Source: Planctomycetaceae bacterium (lineage in GTDB: Bacteria > Planctomycetota > Phycisphaerae > SM23-33). Taken from it: 64,000 nucleotides of DNA. This document shows, piece after piece, positions 34,788 through 43,166 of the stretch (within the stretch, counting starts at the first letter, position 1; each line of letters opens with the position of its first letter). The DNA lies in the NCBI GenBank assembly GCA_039680605.1, contig JBDKTA010000044.1, forward strand, positions 124,001 through 188,000, written 5' to 3'. The notes below the pieces were generated by a model that worked only from the letters and a program-made list of their open reading frames with translations, was not told the DNA's origin and made no database searches. The position numbers and the translations under genes were made by a program.

Positions 34788-35783
34788 ATGATGCCTAGCA
34801 TGAAATCGCGAGTGGCATTGGCGATTGGGTTGCTTTCGGTTATGGACGTTTCGGCCTCGGCGGCCACGATCACGCTGACGCCCAACTATGACGGGTTTGT
34901 TGCTTACAACTCCGTCGCCAACTGGACGGGCACGACTTTTGACGCGGGTAATTGGGACTCGCAGGTGGCAAACCGGGACAGCCGCGCGTTCATCCACTTC
35001 GACCTTAGCGGCATCCCAGTTGGCGCTACGATCACCAGCGCAACCGTCACCTTCTATGTCACGCAGAAGTACAACTTTGGCGGGTTGGACCTGTACAAGG
35101 TGAACTCTGCCTGGACTACCGCCATGGCCGGCAGCACGATCCGTGCATTGGGCGTGACTTCATTGGGAGGTCTTTCGCCGGTTACCGCGGGTTCCTCGCC
35201 CAGCAAGGCGATTACCTCAACCGTCCAAAGCTGGTACGCCGGGGCCAACTACGGCTTGAGCATCCGAGGCACCGAAGGATTCACTCAAACGGGCTTTCGC
35301 CTGGCCTCGGCCGAGTACAGCACCGCCAGCCGCCGGCCAACGCTGGTCATCGACTATCTTCTGGCCGCCATCACGGGAACTCCCTCTCCGGGCGTGCTGG
35401 ACCTGGGCAGCGTGGGCGCCGGCGGACCGCCGCTGGCGCTTGGCCTGGCGGTTGAGAATACTCTCGACGCGGGATCCAACCTGATCCTGAGTGGCATTAC
35501 CGGGCTGGGCAATGGGTTCAGCCTTCAGGGCGGCAACGCCAACGCCACCCTCGTCGGCGACGGGGTCTCCGGTAGCGGGCCGGACCTCGAAAACCTTATG
35601 TTCAGCTTCGATCCGACCGGATTGGCCGAGGGCAACTACTCCACCGATATCACCATCCACAGCAACGCCGGTGACCTGAATTACACGCTCAGTGCCATCG
35701 TCATTCCTGAGCCTGCGACAATGGTCCTGCTGGGCCTTGGCCTGGCCGGGGTGCTCCTCCGCAGGCGGCGGACCGCCGACTGA
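34788..35783 (+). CDS. PEP-CTERM surface protein with DNRLRE-like domain and Ig-like module
   Basis: A 331-residue exported protein with a signal peptide at about 1-25. A DNRLRE-like beta-sandwich spans about 30-195 (YDGFVAYNSVANWTGTTFDAG; SRAFIHFDLSGIPVG; SIRGTEGF). A module of about 110 residues follows (GVLDLGSVGAGGPPLALGL), like Ig-type choice-of-anchor domains. The C-terminus is VIPEPATMVLLGLGLAGVLL then RRRRTAD, a PEP-CTERM signal. AAGGA lies about eight bases before the ATG. It is followed after 11 bases by the beta-helix PEP-CTERM gene, so both are probably co-transcribed. Confidence 0.86.
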   Translation: MMPSMKSRVALAIGLLSVMDVSASAATITLTPNYDGFVAYNSVANWTGTTFDAGNWDSQVANRDSRAFIHFDLSGIPVGATITSATVTFYVTQKYNFGGLDLYKVNSAWTTAMAGSTIRALGVTSLGGLSPVTAGSSPSKAITSTVQSWYAGANYGLSIRGTEGFTQTGFRLASAEYSTASRRPTLVIDYLLAAITGTPSPGVLDLGSVGAGGPPLALGLAVENTLDAGSNLILSGITGLGNGFSLQGGNANATLVGDGVSGSGPDLENLMFSFDPTGLAEGNYSTDITIHSNAGDLNYTLSAIVIPEPATMVLLGLGLAGVLLRRRRTAD

Positions 35784-35794
35784 TCGAGGTCCCA

Positions 35795-38185
35795 ATGAAA
35801 CTTGCAGTCCTGGTGCTCCTGGCGGTTGCAGTCTGCCCGCAACTGGCAGGGGCAACCGACTACTACGTCTCGACCAGCGGCTCCGACACAAACGCGGGCA
35901 CGGCCGCCAACCCCTTCGCGACGATCCAGGCGGCCGCCAACGTCGCCCAGGCCGGCGACCGCGTCCTGATCCGCGGCGGGACCTATCGCGAGAGCGTCAC
36001 GGTTCAGCATTCGGGCACGGCCGCGGCGCCGATCTCCTTCCAGGCCTGCGCGGGCGAGTTGGTGACAATCACCGGCCTGGATCCGGTCAGTACCACGTGG
36101 ACGAGTTACAGCGGGCCGATCTATCAGACCGACATTTCGACACCGGTCAGCCAGGTCTTCGTCGACGGCAAGGCGATGAACCAGGCCCGCTGGCCCAACC
36201 CGGTTTACAACAACCCGCTGGATGCGAATATGGCGACGGTCAAGGCGGCCTCGGTGCATGCCGCCCCGGCGACCACCACCATCACCGACAGCGCCATCAC
36301 CGCTCCCAGCGGCACCTGGACCGGCGCGAAAGTGGCCGTCACCTCCGGCAGCCAGTGGGTCACCTCCAGCGCCGCAGTCACCGGTCAGTCGGGCAGCACA
36401 TTGTCGATCCAGTGGACCGGTTCGACCTCGTCGAGCTACAGCCCCAAGGCGGGCAATCCGTACTACCTCTACGGCACCGTGGCGGCCGTCGATGCCCAGA
36501 AGGAGTGGTATCACGATTCCACCGCCGGAAAGCTCTACTTCGTCGCCCCCGGCGGCGGCAGCCCGGCCACCCAGAACGTCGAAATCCGCACGCGCGACGT
36601 CGGCCTTGATATCGGCAATCAGTCTTATGTCACGGTCAGCGGCGTGCGGTTTCAGGCCGCGACGGTCAAGGCGGCCGGCGACCACAACACCATCACGAAT
36701 TGCCAGATCCTCTACCCCAGCGCCCCGACAGATCCCGGCGGCTGGGCCAGTCCGGCCGGCGTGACCTTCAGCGGGCAGTACAACACTCTGAGCAACTCAG
36801 AGATCGCCTATTCCTATGGTGACGGCGTGACGCTGCAGAACTCGCACAACACGGTGCAAAACAACGTCATCCACGACGTGGACTGGTCTGGCACCGACGG
36901 GGCATTCGTGAAGACCTCCGGCGCCTCGGATAACACGATCATGCACAACACGATGTACAACGCCGGCCGAAGCGGCGTGCTCCACCGCGGCGCGACGCAG
37001 AACACCACCATCACCCACAACGACATCTCCCGCTATGGCAAACTGACGAAGGATCTCGGCGGCACCTACACCTGGGGCAGCACCGGCGAGGGCACAGAGA
37101 TCGCCTACAATGTCGTCCACGACGCCGACTCGCCGGGACTGGCTGACGGGATCTACCTCGACAACTACAACTCCGGCACCACCGTCCACCACAACGTCGT
37201 CTACAACGTCGCCACTGGCATCCGCCTCAACACGCCCGCCTCCGACGATGTCATCGCCAACAACACCCTCTGGGGCGTCTCGGCCGCGATGGCCACCTAT
37301 GCCGTCGACGGCGGCACGATGACCGGCTGCCAGACCTACAACAACCTCGCCAACCAGGGCACCTGGCTGGGCAACTCCAAGGGCAACAACCTCTCCACCA
37401 CCACAAGCCCGTTCGTCTCGGCGGCGGCCGGGAACTTCCAGCTTCGCGACGGCGTCGCGGCAATCGACTACGGCCGCGTGATCGCCGGAATCACCGAAGG
37501 CTACACCGGCGCCGCCCCGGACGCCGGGGCGTTCGAGCGCGGTGTTGCGCCTTGGACCGCCGGGGCGAGCTTCACCTCATGGCTGGCGCCCAACCAGACC
37601 CGCGCATCGCTGGCAGCAGCTCTGTACGTCAAGCCCGACGGCACCCGTGTGACCACGGGCGACCTGGTAGCCGGCAACCCCAACTCCACCGCCGGCAGCG
37701 ACAACCGCGCATTCCTGGTCTTCGACTTGTCCGATGCGCCGCAAGGCCGCAAGCTTCTGGCGGCCACGCTGCGGCTCTACCAGGCTGACGGTACGGGCAG
37801 CACCTACGGCAGCGTGAAACTGCACGAGGTTCTCTCGCAATGGACTGCCGCGACCGTGGCGTACAACCAATCCGTCGGGTCGGGCATGTCGTTCGGTTAC
37901 GACGCGGCGAACCTGGACTTCTATCAGGACATCGACATCACGGCCATCGTACAGGCCTGGCTGGTCGACCCGTCGAGCAATCGCGGCCTGAGCCTCCGCG
38001 GCACGGAAGGCTTCTCGCTGACGGCCAAGTACTTCGGCGGCGCCTACGATGTGACCCCGCCGGAACTGGTGCTGACGTGGGAAAGCGTCCCCGTTCCCGA
38101 ACCCGCCTCCGCAGTGCTTCTACTGATTGGCGGTCTTAGTGTTCTTTGCAGGAGTCCAGGGCATCTTCTGATGTCTGGGCGTTAG
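35795..38185 (+). CDS. PEP-CTERM protein: beta-helix plus DNRLRE-like domain
   Basis: A 796-residue exported protein with a signal peptide at about 1-20. A pectate-lyase-type beta-helix spans about 22-570, opening with DYYVSTSGSDTNAGTAANPF, then ATIQAAANVAQAGDRVLI and many Asn-rich turns. A DNRLRE-type domain lies at about 588-755 (FLVFDLSDAPQGRKLLAATL; SLRGTEGFSLT). The tail has VPVPEPASAVLLLIGGLSVL, but the usual arginine cluster is replaced by CRSPGHLLMSGR. The last 50 bases overlap the convergent XylR-like gene, so the tail may have been altered by a 3' rearrangement. If the weak tail still works, this is a cell-attached polysaccharide lyase or hydrolase. It shares its fold with the beta-helix protein at 25.3 kb. 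Confidence 0.83.
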   Translation: MKLAVLVLLAVAVCPQLAGATDYYVSTSGSDTNAGTAANPFATIQAAANVAQAGDRVLIRGGTYRESVTVQHSGTAAAPISFQACAGELVTITGLDPVSTTWTSYSGPIYQTDISTPVSQVFVDGKAMNQARWPNPVYNNPLDANMATVKAASVHAAPATTTITDSAITAPSGTWTGAKVAVTSGSQWVTSSAAVTGQSGSTLSIQWTGSTSSSYSPKAGNPYYLYGTVAAVDAQKEWYHDSTAGKLYFVAPGGGSPATQNVEIRTRDVGLDIGNQSYVTVSGVRFQAATVKAAGDHNTITNCQILYPSAPTDPGGWASPAGVTFSGQYNTLSNSEIAYSYGDGVTLQNSHNTVQNNVIHDVDWSGTDGAFVKTSGASDNTIMHNTMYNAGRSGVLHRGATQNTTITHNDISRYGKLTKDLGGTYTWGSTGEGTEIAYNVVHDADSPGLADGIYLDNYNSGTTVHHNVVYNVATGIRLNTPASDDVIANNTLWGVSAAMATYAVDGGTMTGCQTYNNLANQGTWLGNSKGNNLSTTTSPFVSAAAGNFQLRDGVAAIDYGRVIAGITEGYTGAAPDAGAFERGVAPWTAGASFTSWLAPNQTRASLAAALYVKPDGTRVTTGDLVAGNPNSTAGSDNRAFLVFDLSDAPQGRKLLAATLRLYQADGTGSTYGSVKLHEVLSQWTAATVAYNQSVGSGMSFGYDAANLDFYQDIDITAIVQAWLVDPSSNRGLSLRGTEGFSLTAKYFGGAYDVTPPELVLTWESVPVPEPASAVLLLIGGLSVLCRSPGHLLMSGR

Positions 38186-39353
38186 TCTTTCTTCGCCACG
38201 CTCGGGGGGGCAGGCCGGTGGCGGTCTTGATGTTGCGGATGAACTGCTCGATGGTGCCGTAACCGCAGGCCGCGGCGATGTCCTTGGCCATCAGGTCGGT
38301 GGCGGCCAGCAGCTTCTTCGCTTCCCGCAGCCGTCTCTGGCTCAAGAGGTTGCTGGGCGATCGGCCCAGATGCTTCTTGAAGGCCAGGTTCAGACCGACC
38401 ATTGAGATTCCCACGCTGCGGGCGATGCTGCCCACGCTCAGGTTCCGGTCGCCAAAATCGTTTTGGATCATGTGCATCGCCCTGGCCACGCCCGCGTGCG
38501 GCACGGCCATCACGTCGCTGCTTTGCCGCACGATCACGCCCTTGGGCGGGACGATCAGGGGCCTGCGGGGGAGGCGGCCGCCGTTGAGCAGGCGGTCGAG
38601 CATGGCCGCGGCCTGGTAGCCCTGAGCGTGCCAGTCCATGTCCACGCTGGACAGAGGGATGATGCACCCCTTGCAGATCGGCTCCATGTTGTAGCAGGAG
38701 ATGATGGCCACTTGGTCGGGCACGAGGATTCCCGCCGCTCGCAGGGCCGTCACCGCCTCGATGCCCGTCCAGTCGCTGTCGACCATCAGGCCCAGCGGCT
38801 TGGGCATCTGGCCGACACGCACGCCCAGCCAGCGGCGGAAACTCTCGAAGTCCCACGTGTACTCGCTGCCGCGGGCGGCCCAGTCCAGTTCGTGCAGCGC
38901 CGCCCCGCCCGCGCGGGCGGCTTGGATAAACCCCTTGCGCTGCTCGTTCAGCGCCCAGCTTTCGCCCATCCAGCAGTAGGTCAGGTTCCGAAAGCCCGCC
39001 GCCAGGAAGTGCTCGGCCGCCAGTCGCCCGCTGGCGCAAAAGTCCAGCAGCACGTACCCCGCGCGAACCACCGGGTGGGGCGGATAGGTCGCGCAGACGA
39101 CGGGAACGCGCACGTCAGACCAGTCCGCCTCGTCGGCCCACAGCACTTGGCCGGCGATCACCGCCTCGGCTTGTGCCAGATGGATCTCGGCCGAGGGCTG
39201 AAGATTGCGCCGGTGAGAGAAGGTCAGGACCCACCCGGCCGATGCGGCGTATTCCAGGGCGCCCAAGGCCAGCGGGTGAAAGTGGTCCGTGTGCATGAAC
39301 AGCACCCGTCGAGGCGAGGCGCTGACGGCCTTGGGGCGGCGCGTTTTCTTCAT
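38136..39353 (-). CDS. XylR-like AraC-family regulator with sugar-binding fold (paralogue 2)
   Basis: A 405-residue regulator with the same layout as the one at 29511-30686. The ligand domain spans about 15-290 and the AraC-type double helix-turn-helix about 300-395 (SIARSVGISMVGLNLAFKKH; AKDIAAACGYGTIEQF). The two share long blocks, for example DMDWHAQGYQAAA, VVRQSSDV/VIVRQSSDV and ISCYN(I/M)EPIC, so one is a duplicate of the other. The ATG at 39353 has AAGGAG six bases upstream and is preferred over an in-frame start 30 bases earlier. It is divergent from the PEP-CTERM gene at 39514, and its stop lies inside the 3' end of the beta-helix gene. Confidence 0.88.
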   Translation of the reverse strand: MKKTRRPKAVSASPRRVLFMHTDHFHPLALGALEYAASAGWVLTFSHRRNLQPSAEIHLAQAEAVIAGQVLWADEADWSDVRVPVVCATYPPHPVVRAGYVLLDFCASGRLAAEHFLAAGFRNLTYCWMGESWALNEQRKGFIQAARAGGAALHELDWAARGSEYTWDFESFRRWLGVRVGQMPKPLGLMVDSDWTGIEAVTALRAAGILVPDQVAIISCYNMEPICKGCIIPLSSVDMDWHAQGYQAAAMLDRLLNGGRLPRRPLIVPPKGVIVRQSSDVMAVPHAGVARAMHMIQNDFGDRNLSVGSIARSVGISMVGLNLAFKKHLGRSPSNLLSQRRLREAKKLLAATDLMAKDIAAACGYGTIEQFIRNIKTATGLPPRAWRRKTNAQTSEDALDSCKEH

Positions 39354-39411
39354 CGCAGGCTCCTTGTGGCGGTTCAGACGCATATTATAATAATGTCAAG
39401 TCCTGTTTATA

Positions 39412-39425
39412 ACAACATATATTGT
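39412..39425. promoter_or_regulatory. Near-palindrome overlapping the -35, candidate operator
   Basis: ACAACATATATTGT matches its reverse complement at 12 of 14 positions and overlaps the -35 of the promoter at 39422-39449. A protein bound here would block transcription of the PEP-CTERM pair. The divergent XylR-like protein is the obvious candidate; that link is inference. Confidence 0.45.
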
Positions 39426-39449
39426 AAAAATACGGCTGCATGATATACT
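39422..39449 (+). promoter_or_regulatory. Sigma-70-type promoter for the PEP-CTERM pair
   Basis: TTGTAA (39422-39427), a 16-base spacer and TATACT (39444-39449) precede the gene at 39514. The leader would be about 57 bases, ending in AAGGAAGGA seven bases before the ATG. Confidence 0.6.
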
Positions 39450-39513
39450 CAATACAGATAGGCGGTCATCTGCGCAAGACATCACCATGAGTTCTGAAAG
39501 GAAGGATACGGTT

Positions 39514-40269
39514 ATGAAAAAGATGGCATGGGCATTCATCGCGACGGCCACACTCGTGCTTGCCGCGGGGACGGCGGCAAATGCGGCGTACTCGTACGGC
39601 TACGTGTGGGATCGCTCGGCCGATTTTGCTTTGGCGCCCATCACGAATCCCGACAATGACAGCCAAGGCAATGCCGTCTGGAGGTGCGCGTATTCGACGG
39701 GGGGCAGTTTCACGTACCAGAGCGGCGCGAAGTGGTATCAACAGACCGGCACGGCCCTGATATGGGATTCGTCGTGGTTTGGCGGGGGCGCAGTGTGGGC
39801 TCGCGCGAATGACAAGACCCCGGTTGCTTGGGGCTCAGCCATGGTTTACGCATCTCAGAGCGGTGTATCAGCCAGTTACGCGCCTCTGGTGCAGTGGATC
39901 AATCCCGCCGGCAACGGAACGGTCGTTGAGATCAACGGGACGCTGACGCGCAGCACTACGGTAGGGACGAGCAACTACGACTTCGCCGCCGTGTGGTATG
40001 ACGCTTCAGCGAACACATACACCGCTGTCGCGCCGGGCAGCGTGGCGTCAACCCTCTACAGCACCACGTCGATCTTTACATTCAACGCCGTCACGCTGAC
40101 CTTGGACGCCGGTGATTTCATCCAGTTCGGGATCAAGCCGCACGCCCCCGCGGGCGGCGACTACATCACCATGGAAGACAACATCACCATCACGTACATC
40201 CCCGAGCCGGCGACGGTTGTGCTGCTGTCCGCCGGCACCGTGGCCATGCTGAGGCGGAGGCGGGCATGA
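39514..40269 (+). CDS. PEP-CTERM surface protein, unknown fold
   Basis: A 251-residue exported protein. The ATG at 39514 follows AAGGAAGGA by seven bases and opens a clear signal peptide (MKKMAWAFIATATLVLAAG, cleavage near residue 24). The middle part is beta-rich, with aromatic and Ser/Thr-rich strands (KWYQQTGTALIWDSSWFGGG), and matches no family I recognise. The tail is YIPEPATVVLLSAGTVAML then RRRRA, a PEP-CTERM signal. Its stop overlaps the next gene start by four bases (ATGA), so the pair should be co-translated. Confidence 0.83.
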   Translation: MKKMAWAFIATATLVLAAGTAANAAYSYGYVWDRSADFALAPITNPDNDSQGNAVWRCAYSTGGSFTYQSGAKWYQQTGTALIWDSSWFGGGAVWARANDKTPVAWGSAMVYASQSGVSASYAPLVQWINPAGNGTVVEINGTLTRSTTVGTSNYDFAAVWYDASANTYTAVAPGSVASTLYSTTSIFTFNAVTLTLDAGDFIQFGIKPHAPAGGDYITMEDNITITYIPEPATVVLLSAGTVAMLRRRRA

Positions 40270-41480
40270 GATATTGCCCGGCCCTTCTGGCAGCGTGCAT
40301 CCTGATCCCCCTTTCCGCCTCTGCGCGGGGGCAGGACTGGGCGTGGAACGTGGCGGTCTCGGGGGGGGACATCTGGCTGGCCAGCAGCGGCGGTGGCGTG
40401 CCGACGTTTGACTATCGTATCGGGGCCAGCGGGGCGATCTCCGAGATGCGCGACGTGCCCGACGCGTATCAGCGCCTTCTGAGCCCCAGCTACGCCGGAG
40501 AAGCCACCGACCGCATCGTCCAGTGGACGGCCTGGTCCAATACCGTCCGTTACGAGGCGACGAGTCTTCCCGATTTTGAGAAGCGATTCAACCTAACCCA
40601 GGGCGGCAATTTCGCCGGCACGATCTCGCCGACGATGGCCGTCGAGTACAACCCCGCCGCCGGACGTCTGGACGTCTACTCCGTTCCGCAGGACCAGTGG
40701 AAGACCGAGAACGCCGCGGCCATGCAGAGCAAGTTCAGCGCCCTGACTCGCTATGAGATGCTCGACCAGGGTGTGCTGGCCGTCCGGCGAGTCATCCGAG
40801 TCGGAGCGGTGACGCTGCAGGGCGCGCCCGCCACATTCGATCACCTCTACATCGAGGGCTGGAGCCCCTTCGACCGCTCCAGCACGACCTTCAACGCCCT
40901 GGCGCTGGGCCTCGACGCCGCGGGCAATCCCAACTGGTGGTACCGCGCGGGGTACAACATCCCCATGTACCCGGGCTTCGACGTCGATACTCAAACAAAC
41001 GGCTACGCCGTGGTCTACGATGAAGACGCCTATGCCTCCAGTACGGCCGTGGGGCTGGTCTTCGGCAAGAGGCAGATTGTCTCCGACGGGTCCGCCGACA
41101 AGTACGAGGTGAACTCGATGGACTGGAACAACGGGATCGGCATTCTTCCCGGGCTGACGATGTACGATGTGGCCGAGGGAAGCATTATCGACCAGACGAT
41201 CCTGCTCGTGCCTCGCCGCCAACTCGACGCGGGCATGCGCGATCTGCTGGTCTCGCTGGTCGGCCAGGTGCCCGCACCGGTTCTTTGTGCCCCGGGGACA
41301 ACCTTCACGGGAGAGTTGGCGATGATCGTTTCGCGCCTGAGCGGTTATGTCGATGCCTCCGGCCAGCGGACCGACCATCTGGGCGGCATGTTCACGCCCG
41401 TCCCCGAACCCGCCTCCGCCTCGCTGCTGGTGATCGGGGCCGTTGGGATGATCCTGCGTCGTCGGAAGCGCTGCCGGTGA
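40266..41480 (+). CDS. PEP-CTERM surface protein, unknown fold
   Basis: A 404-residue exported protein with a signal peptide at about 1-23 (LAACILIPLSASARGQ). The long middle region (about 24-370) resembles a beta-sandwich enzyme or binding domain: DWAWNVAVSGGDIWLASSGG near the start, IEGWSPFDRSSTTFNALALG mid-way. I recognise no catalytic motif. The tail VPEPASASLLVIGAVGMIL followed by RRRKRCR is a PEP-CTERM signal. It is translationally coupled to the preceding gene. The next gene on the strand, a sulfatase, is separated by a repeat-filled gap. Confidence 0.83.
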   Translation: MRYCPALLAACILIPLSASARGQDWAWNVAVSGGDIWLASSGGGVPTFDYRIGASGAISEMRDVPDAYQRLLSPSYAGEATDRIVQWTAWSNTVRYEATSLPDFEKRFNLTQGGNFAGTISPTMAVEYNPAAGRLDVYSVPQDQWKTENAAAMQSKFSALTRYEMLDQGVLAVRRVIRVGAVTLQGAPATFDHLYIEGWSPFDRSSTTFNALALGLDAAGNPNWWYRAGYNIPMYPGFDVDTQTNGYAVVYDEDAYASSTAVGLVFGKRQIVSDGSADKYEVNSMDWNNGIGILPGLTMYDVAEGSIIDQTILLVPRRQLDAGMRDLLVSLVGQVPAPVLCAPGTTFTGELAMIVSRLSGYVDASGQRTDHLGGMFTPVPEPASASLLVIGAVGMILRRRKRCR

Positions 41481-41550
41481 TCGGCAAGCTGCAGCAGGCC
41501 GTCGGCCGGCGACAGCGGCGCTGTGGGCTGGACGCGGGGCTATCTCAGAA

Positions 41551-41632
41551 GTAGCATGGGCATCTTGCCCATGAGTAGCACGGGCGTCCCGCCCGTGCAA
41601 ATCGCCGCGACATGCCAAGCCGCCCGTGCTAC
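41551..41632. repeat. Tandem GTAGCAYGGGC hairpins
   Basis: GTAG is followed by CATGGGCATCTTGCCCATG (41555-41573) and then by GTAG with CACGGGCGTCCCGCCCGTG (41579-41597). Both are perfect 8-bp stems with 3-base loops. An inverted partial copy of the second (CGCCCGTGCTAC) follows at 41621-41632. The array fills the gap before the sulfatase gene. Confidence 0.85.
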
Positions 41633-41672
41633 GGGACCGATGCGTTCACTCGTTGACGATTGAGGAAAATGA

Positions 41673-43091
41673 ATGAAACGACGTGAGTTTCTCCGTGCCG
41701 CGGGGGCGGCGGCCGCGGCGGCAGTGCTGCCGCGGTTGGTTTTGGGGCAGTCGGCGCCGGCGGCGCGGCGGCCTAACCTTATCGTCATCCTGGCCGACGA
41801 CATCGGCGCCGGCCATTACGGCTGCTATGGCAATGCCAAGGCGCGCACGCCGCACCTGGACGCCCTGGCCCGCGGCGGCGTGGCGTTCCGGACCTGCTGG
41901 GCCACGCCCATGTGCGGGCCATCGCGGGCGCTGCTGGCGACGGGGCACTACGCCTCGCGAACGGGCATCTATCACAATTCGCTGTCAATCCCGGTCAGGG
42001 GAGCGAATCCCAATGCGTTTGCCTCACAGCACCTGACCTTCGCCCGCGTGCTCAAAGAGTCCGGATACGCCACGGCCATCGCCGGAAAGACAATGACCCT
42101 CGGCGGCAAGCTCGGCTCGCCCGAGGTCGGCTTCGACGAGCACTGCGTCAACCACGAGTCGTTCACGCTGCCCGACGGCTCGCGGTTCGACGGGCCTTCT
42201 GAGGGCTCGTACAAGGTTCCCAACGCCAAGCCAATCCCCAGCCGCTACTGGCACCCCTGCATCGTCCGCAACGGCAAGGCCGTCAAAACGGGCCCGCGGG
42301 ATTTCGGGCAGGACATCTACATCGACTTCGCGATCGACTTCGCCAAGCGGCACAAGGACCGCCCGTTCCTGACGTACCTGCCGATGGACCTGGTGCATGG
42401 CATCGCCGGCGGGGGGCTGCCAACAACGCCCGCGTCCGGGCGGCCGGGCAAGAACACCGGCGGCACCGTCGACGACTGCAACAGCTATCTGGACGTTCTG
42501 GTCGGACGCATCGTCAAGGCGTTGGACGAACTGCACCTGCGCGAGGACACGATCATCCTGTTCACCAGCGATAACGGCGACGGCCCGCGAGGCAAGACAT
42601 GGGCGACCGAGCAGGGGGCGCGCGTGCCGATGATCGTCAACTGCCCCGGCCGCGTGAAGGCCCGCGGGGCCACCAGCGCCCTGACCGATTTCGCCGATGT
42701 GATGCCCACACTGCTGGATTTCGCCAAGGCCGATCTGCCCAAGGGTTATGAGCTCGACGGGCGCAGCCTGGCGCCCTTCCTGGCCGGTCAAGCCGGCGCG
42801 ACGCGGGAGTGGATCTACAGCTACATCGGCACGGCCCGGATGATCCGCGACCGGAGATGGCTGCTCGAAGGCGTCGATCCGCTGGGCGGTAAAGCCGCCG
42901 GCCGGATGTACGACTGCAGCGGCCGCCCCTACCGCGAAGTGACCGGTTCAAAGGATCCGGAGGTCCAGGCCGCCCGCAATCGCCTGGGCGAGATCCTGGC
43001 GAAGATTCCGCACATCGATCCCAAGGACCCGCCAACCGCCGCGAGATTGGCCAAATACAAAAAAGCTCCCTACAGGCATCAAGTGCCTTAG
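41673..43091 (+). CDS. Tat-exported sulfatase (formylglycine-dependent, Cys type)
   Basis: A 472-residue sulfatase. The N-terminus MKRREFLRAAG with a following hydrophobic stretch is a twin-arginine signal, so it is exported in folded form. Metal ligands Asp42 and Asp43 (ILADDIGAG), catalytic signature CGPSR (Cys81, to become formylglycine) and Asp300-Asn301 (TSDNGDGP) are intact. It probably removes sulfate from an extracellular glycan. Its neighbours are PEP-CTERM proteins upstream and a glycosidase cluster downstream, as in polysaccharide-degradation loci. It is only distantly related to the sulfatase at 1.3 kb, which has no export signal. Confidence 0.9.
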   Translation: MKRREFLRAAGAAAAAAVLPRLVLGQSAPAARRPNLIVILADDIGAGHYGCYGNAKARTPHLDALARGGVAFRTCWATPMCGPSRALLATGHYASRTGIYHNSLSIPVRGANPNAFASQHLTFARVLKESGYATAIAGKTMTLGGKLGSPEVGFDEHCVNHESFTLPDGSRFDGPSEGSYKVPNAKPIPSRYWHPCIVRNGKAVKTGPRDFGQDIYIDFAIDFAKRHKDRPFLTYLPMDLVHGIAGGGLPTTPASGRPGKNTGGTVDDCNSYLDVLVGRIVKALDELHLREDTIILFTSDNGDGPRGKTWATEQGARVPMIVNCPGRVKARGATSALTDFADVMPTLLDFAKADLPKGYELDGRSLAPFLAGQAGATREWIYSYIGTARMIRDRRWLLEGVDPLGGKAAGRMYDCSGRPYREVTGSKDPEVQAARNRLGEILAKIPHIDPKDPPTAARLAKYKKAPYRHQVP

Positions 43092-43140
43092 AATGGCGGC
43101 CCGCCCGTTGTCCGTGAAGCGGACGCCGGGTCCGAACAAG

Positions 43141-43166
43141 AGGAAGGCACAATGGGACTGAGATGA
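43141..43166 (+). promoter_or_regulatory. Ribosome-binding site and four-codon leader ORF
   Basis: AGGAAGG (43141-43147) is well spaced (four bases) for an ATG at 43152, which reads MGLR and stops at a TGA overlapping the ATG at 43163. For the main gene itself the spacing would be about 15 bases. The main gene may be translated by coupling to this mini-ORF. Confidence 0.4.

Noticed and set aside
31079-41480. PEP-CTERM tails as ordinary membrane anchors
   Set aside because: Six proteins share the exact order PEP(A), hydrophobic span and basic end, which is the exosortase signal, even though no exosortase is visible here.
41673-43091. Alkaline phosphatase or phosphodiesterase
   Set aside because: The CGPSR formylglycine signature and the ADD metal motif specify a sulfatase.
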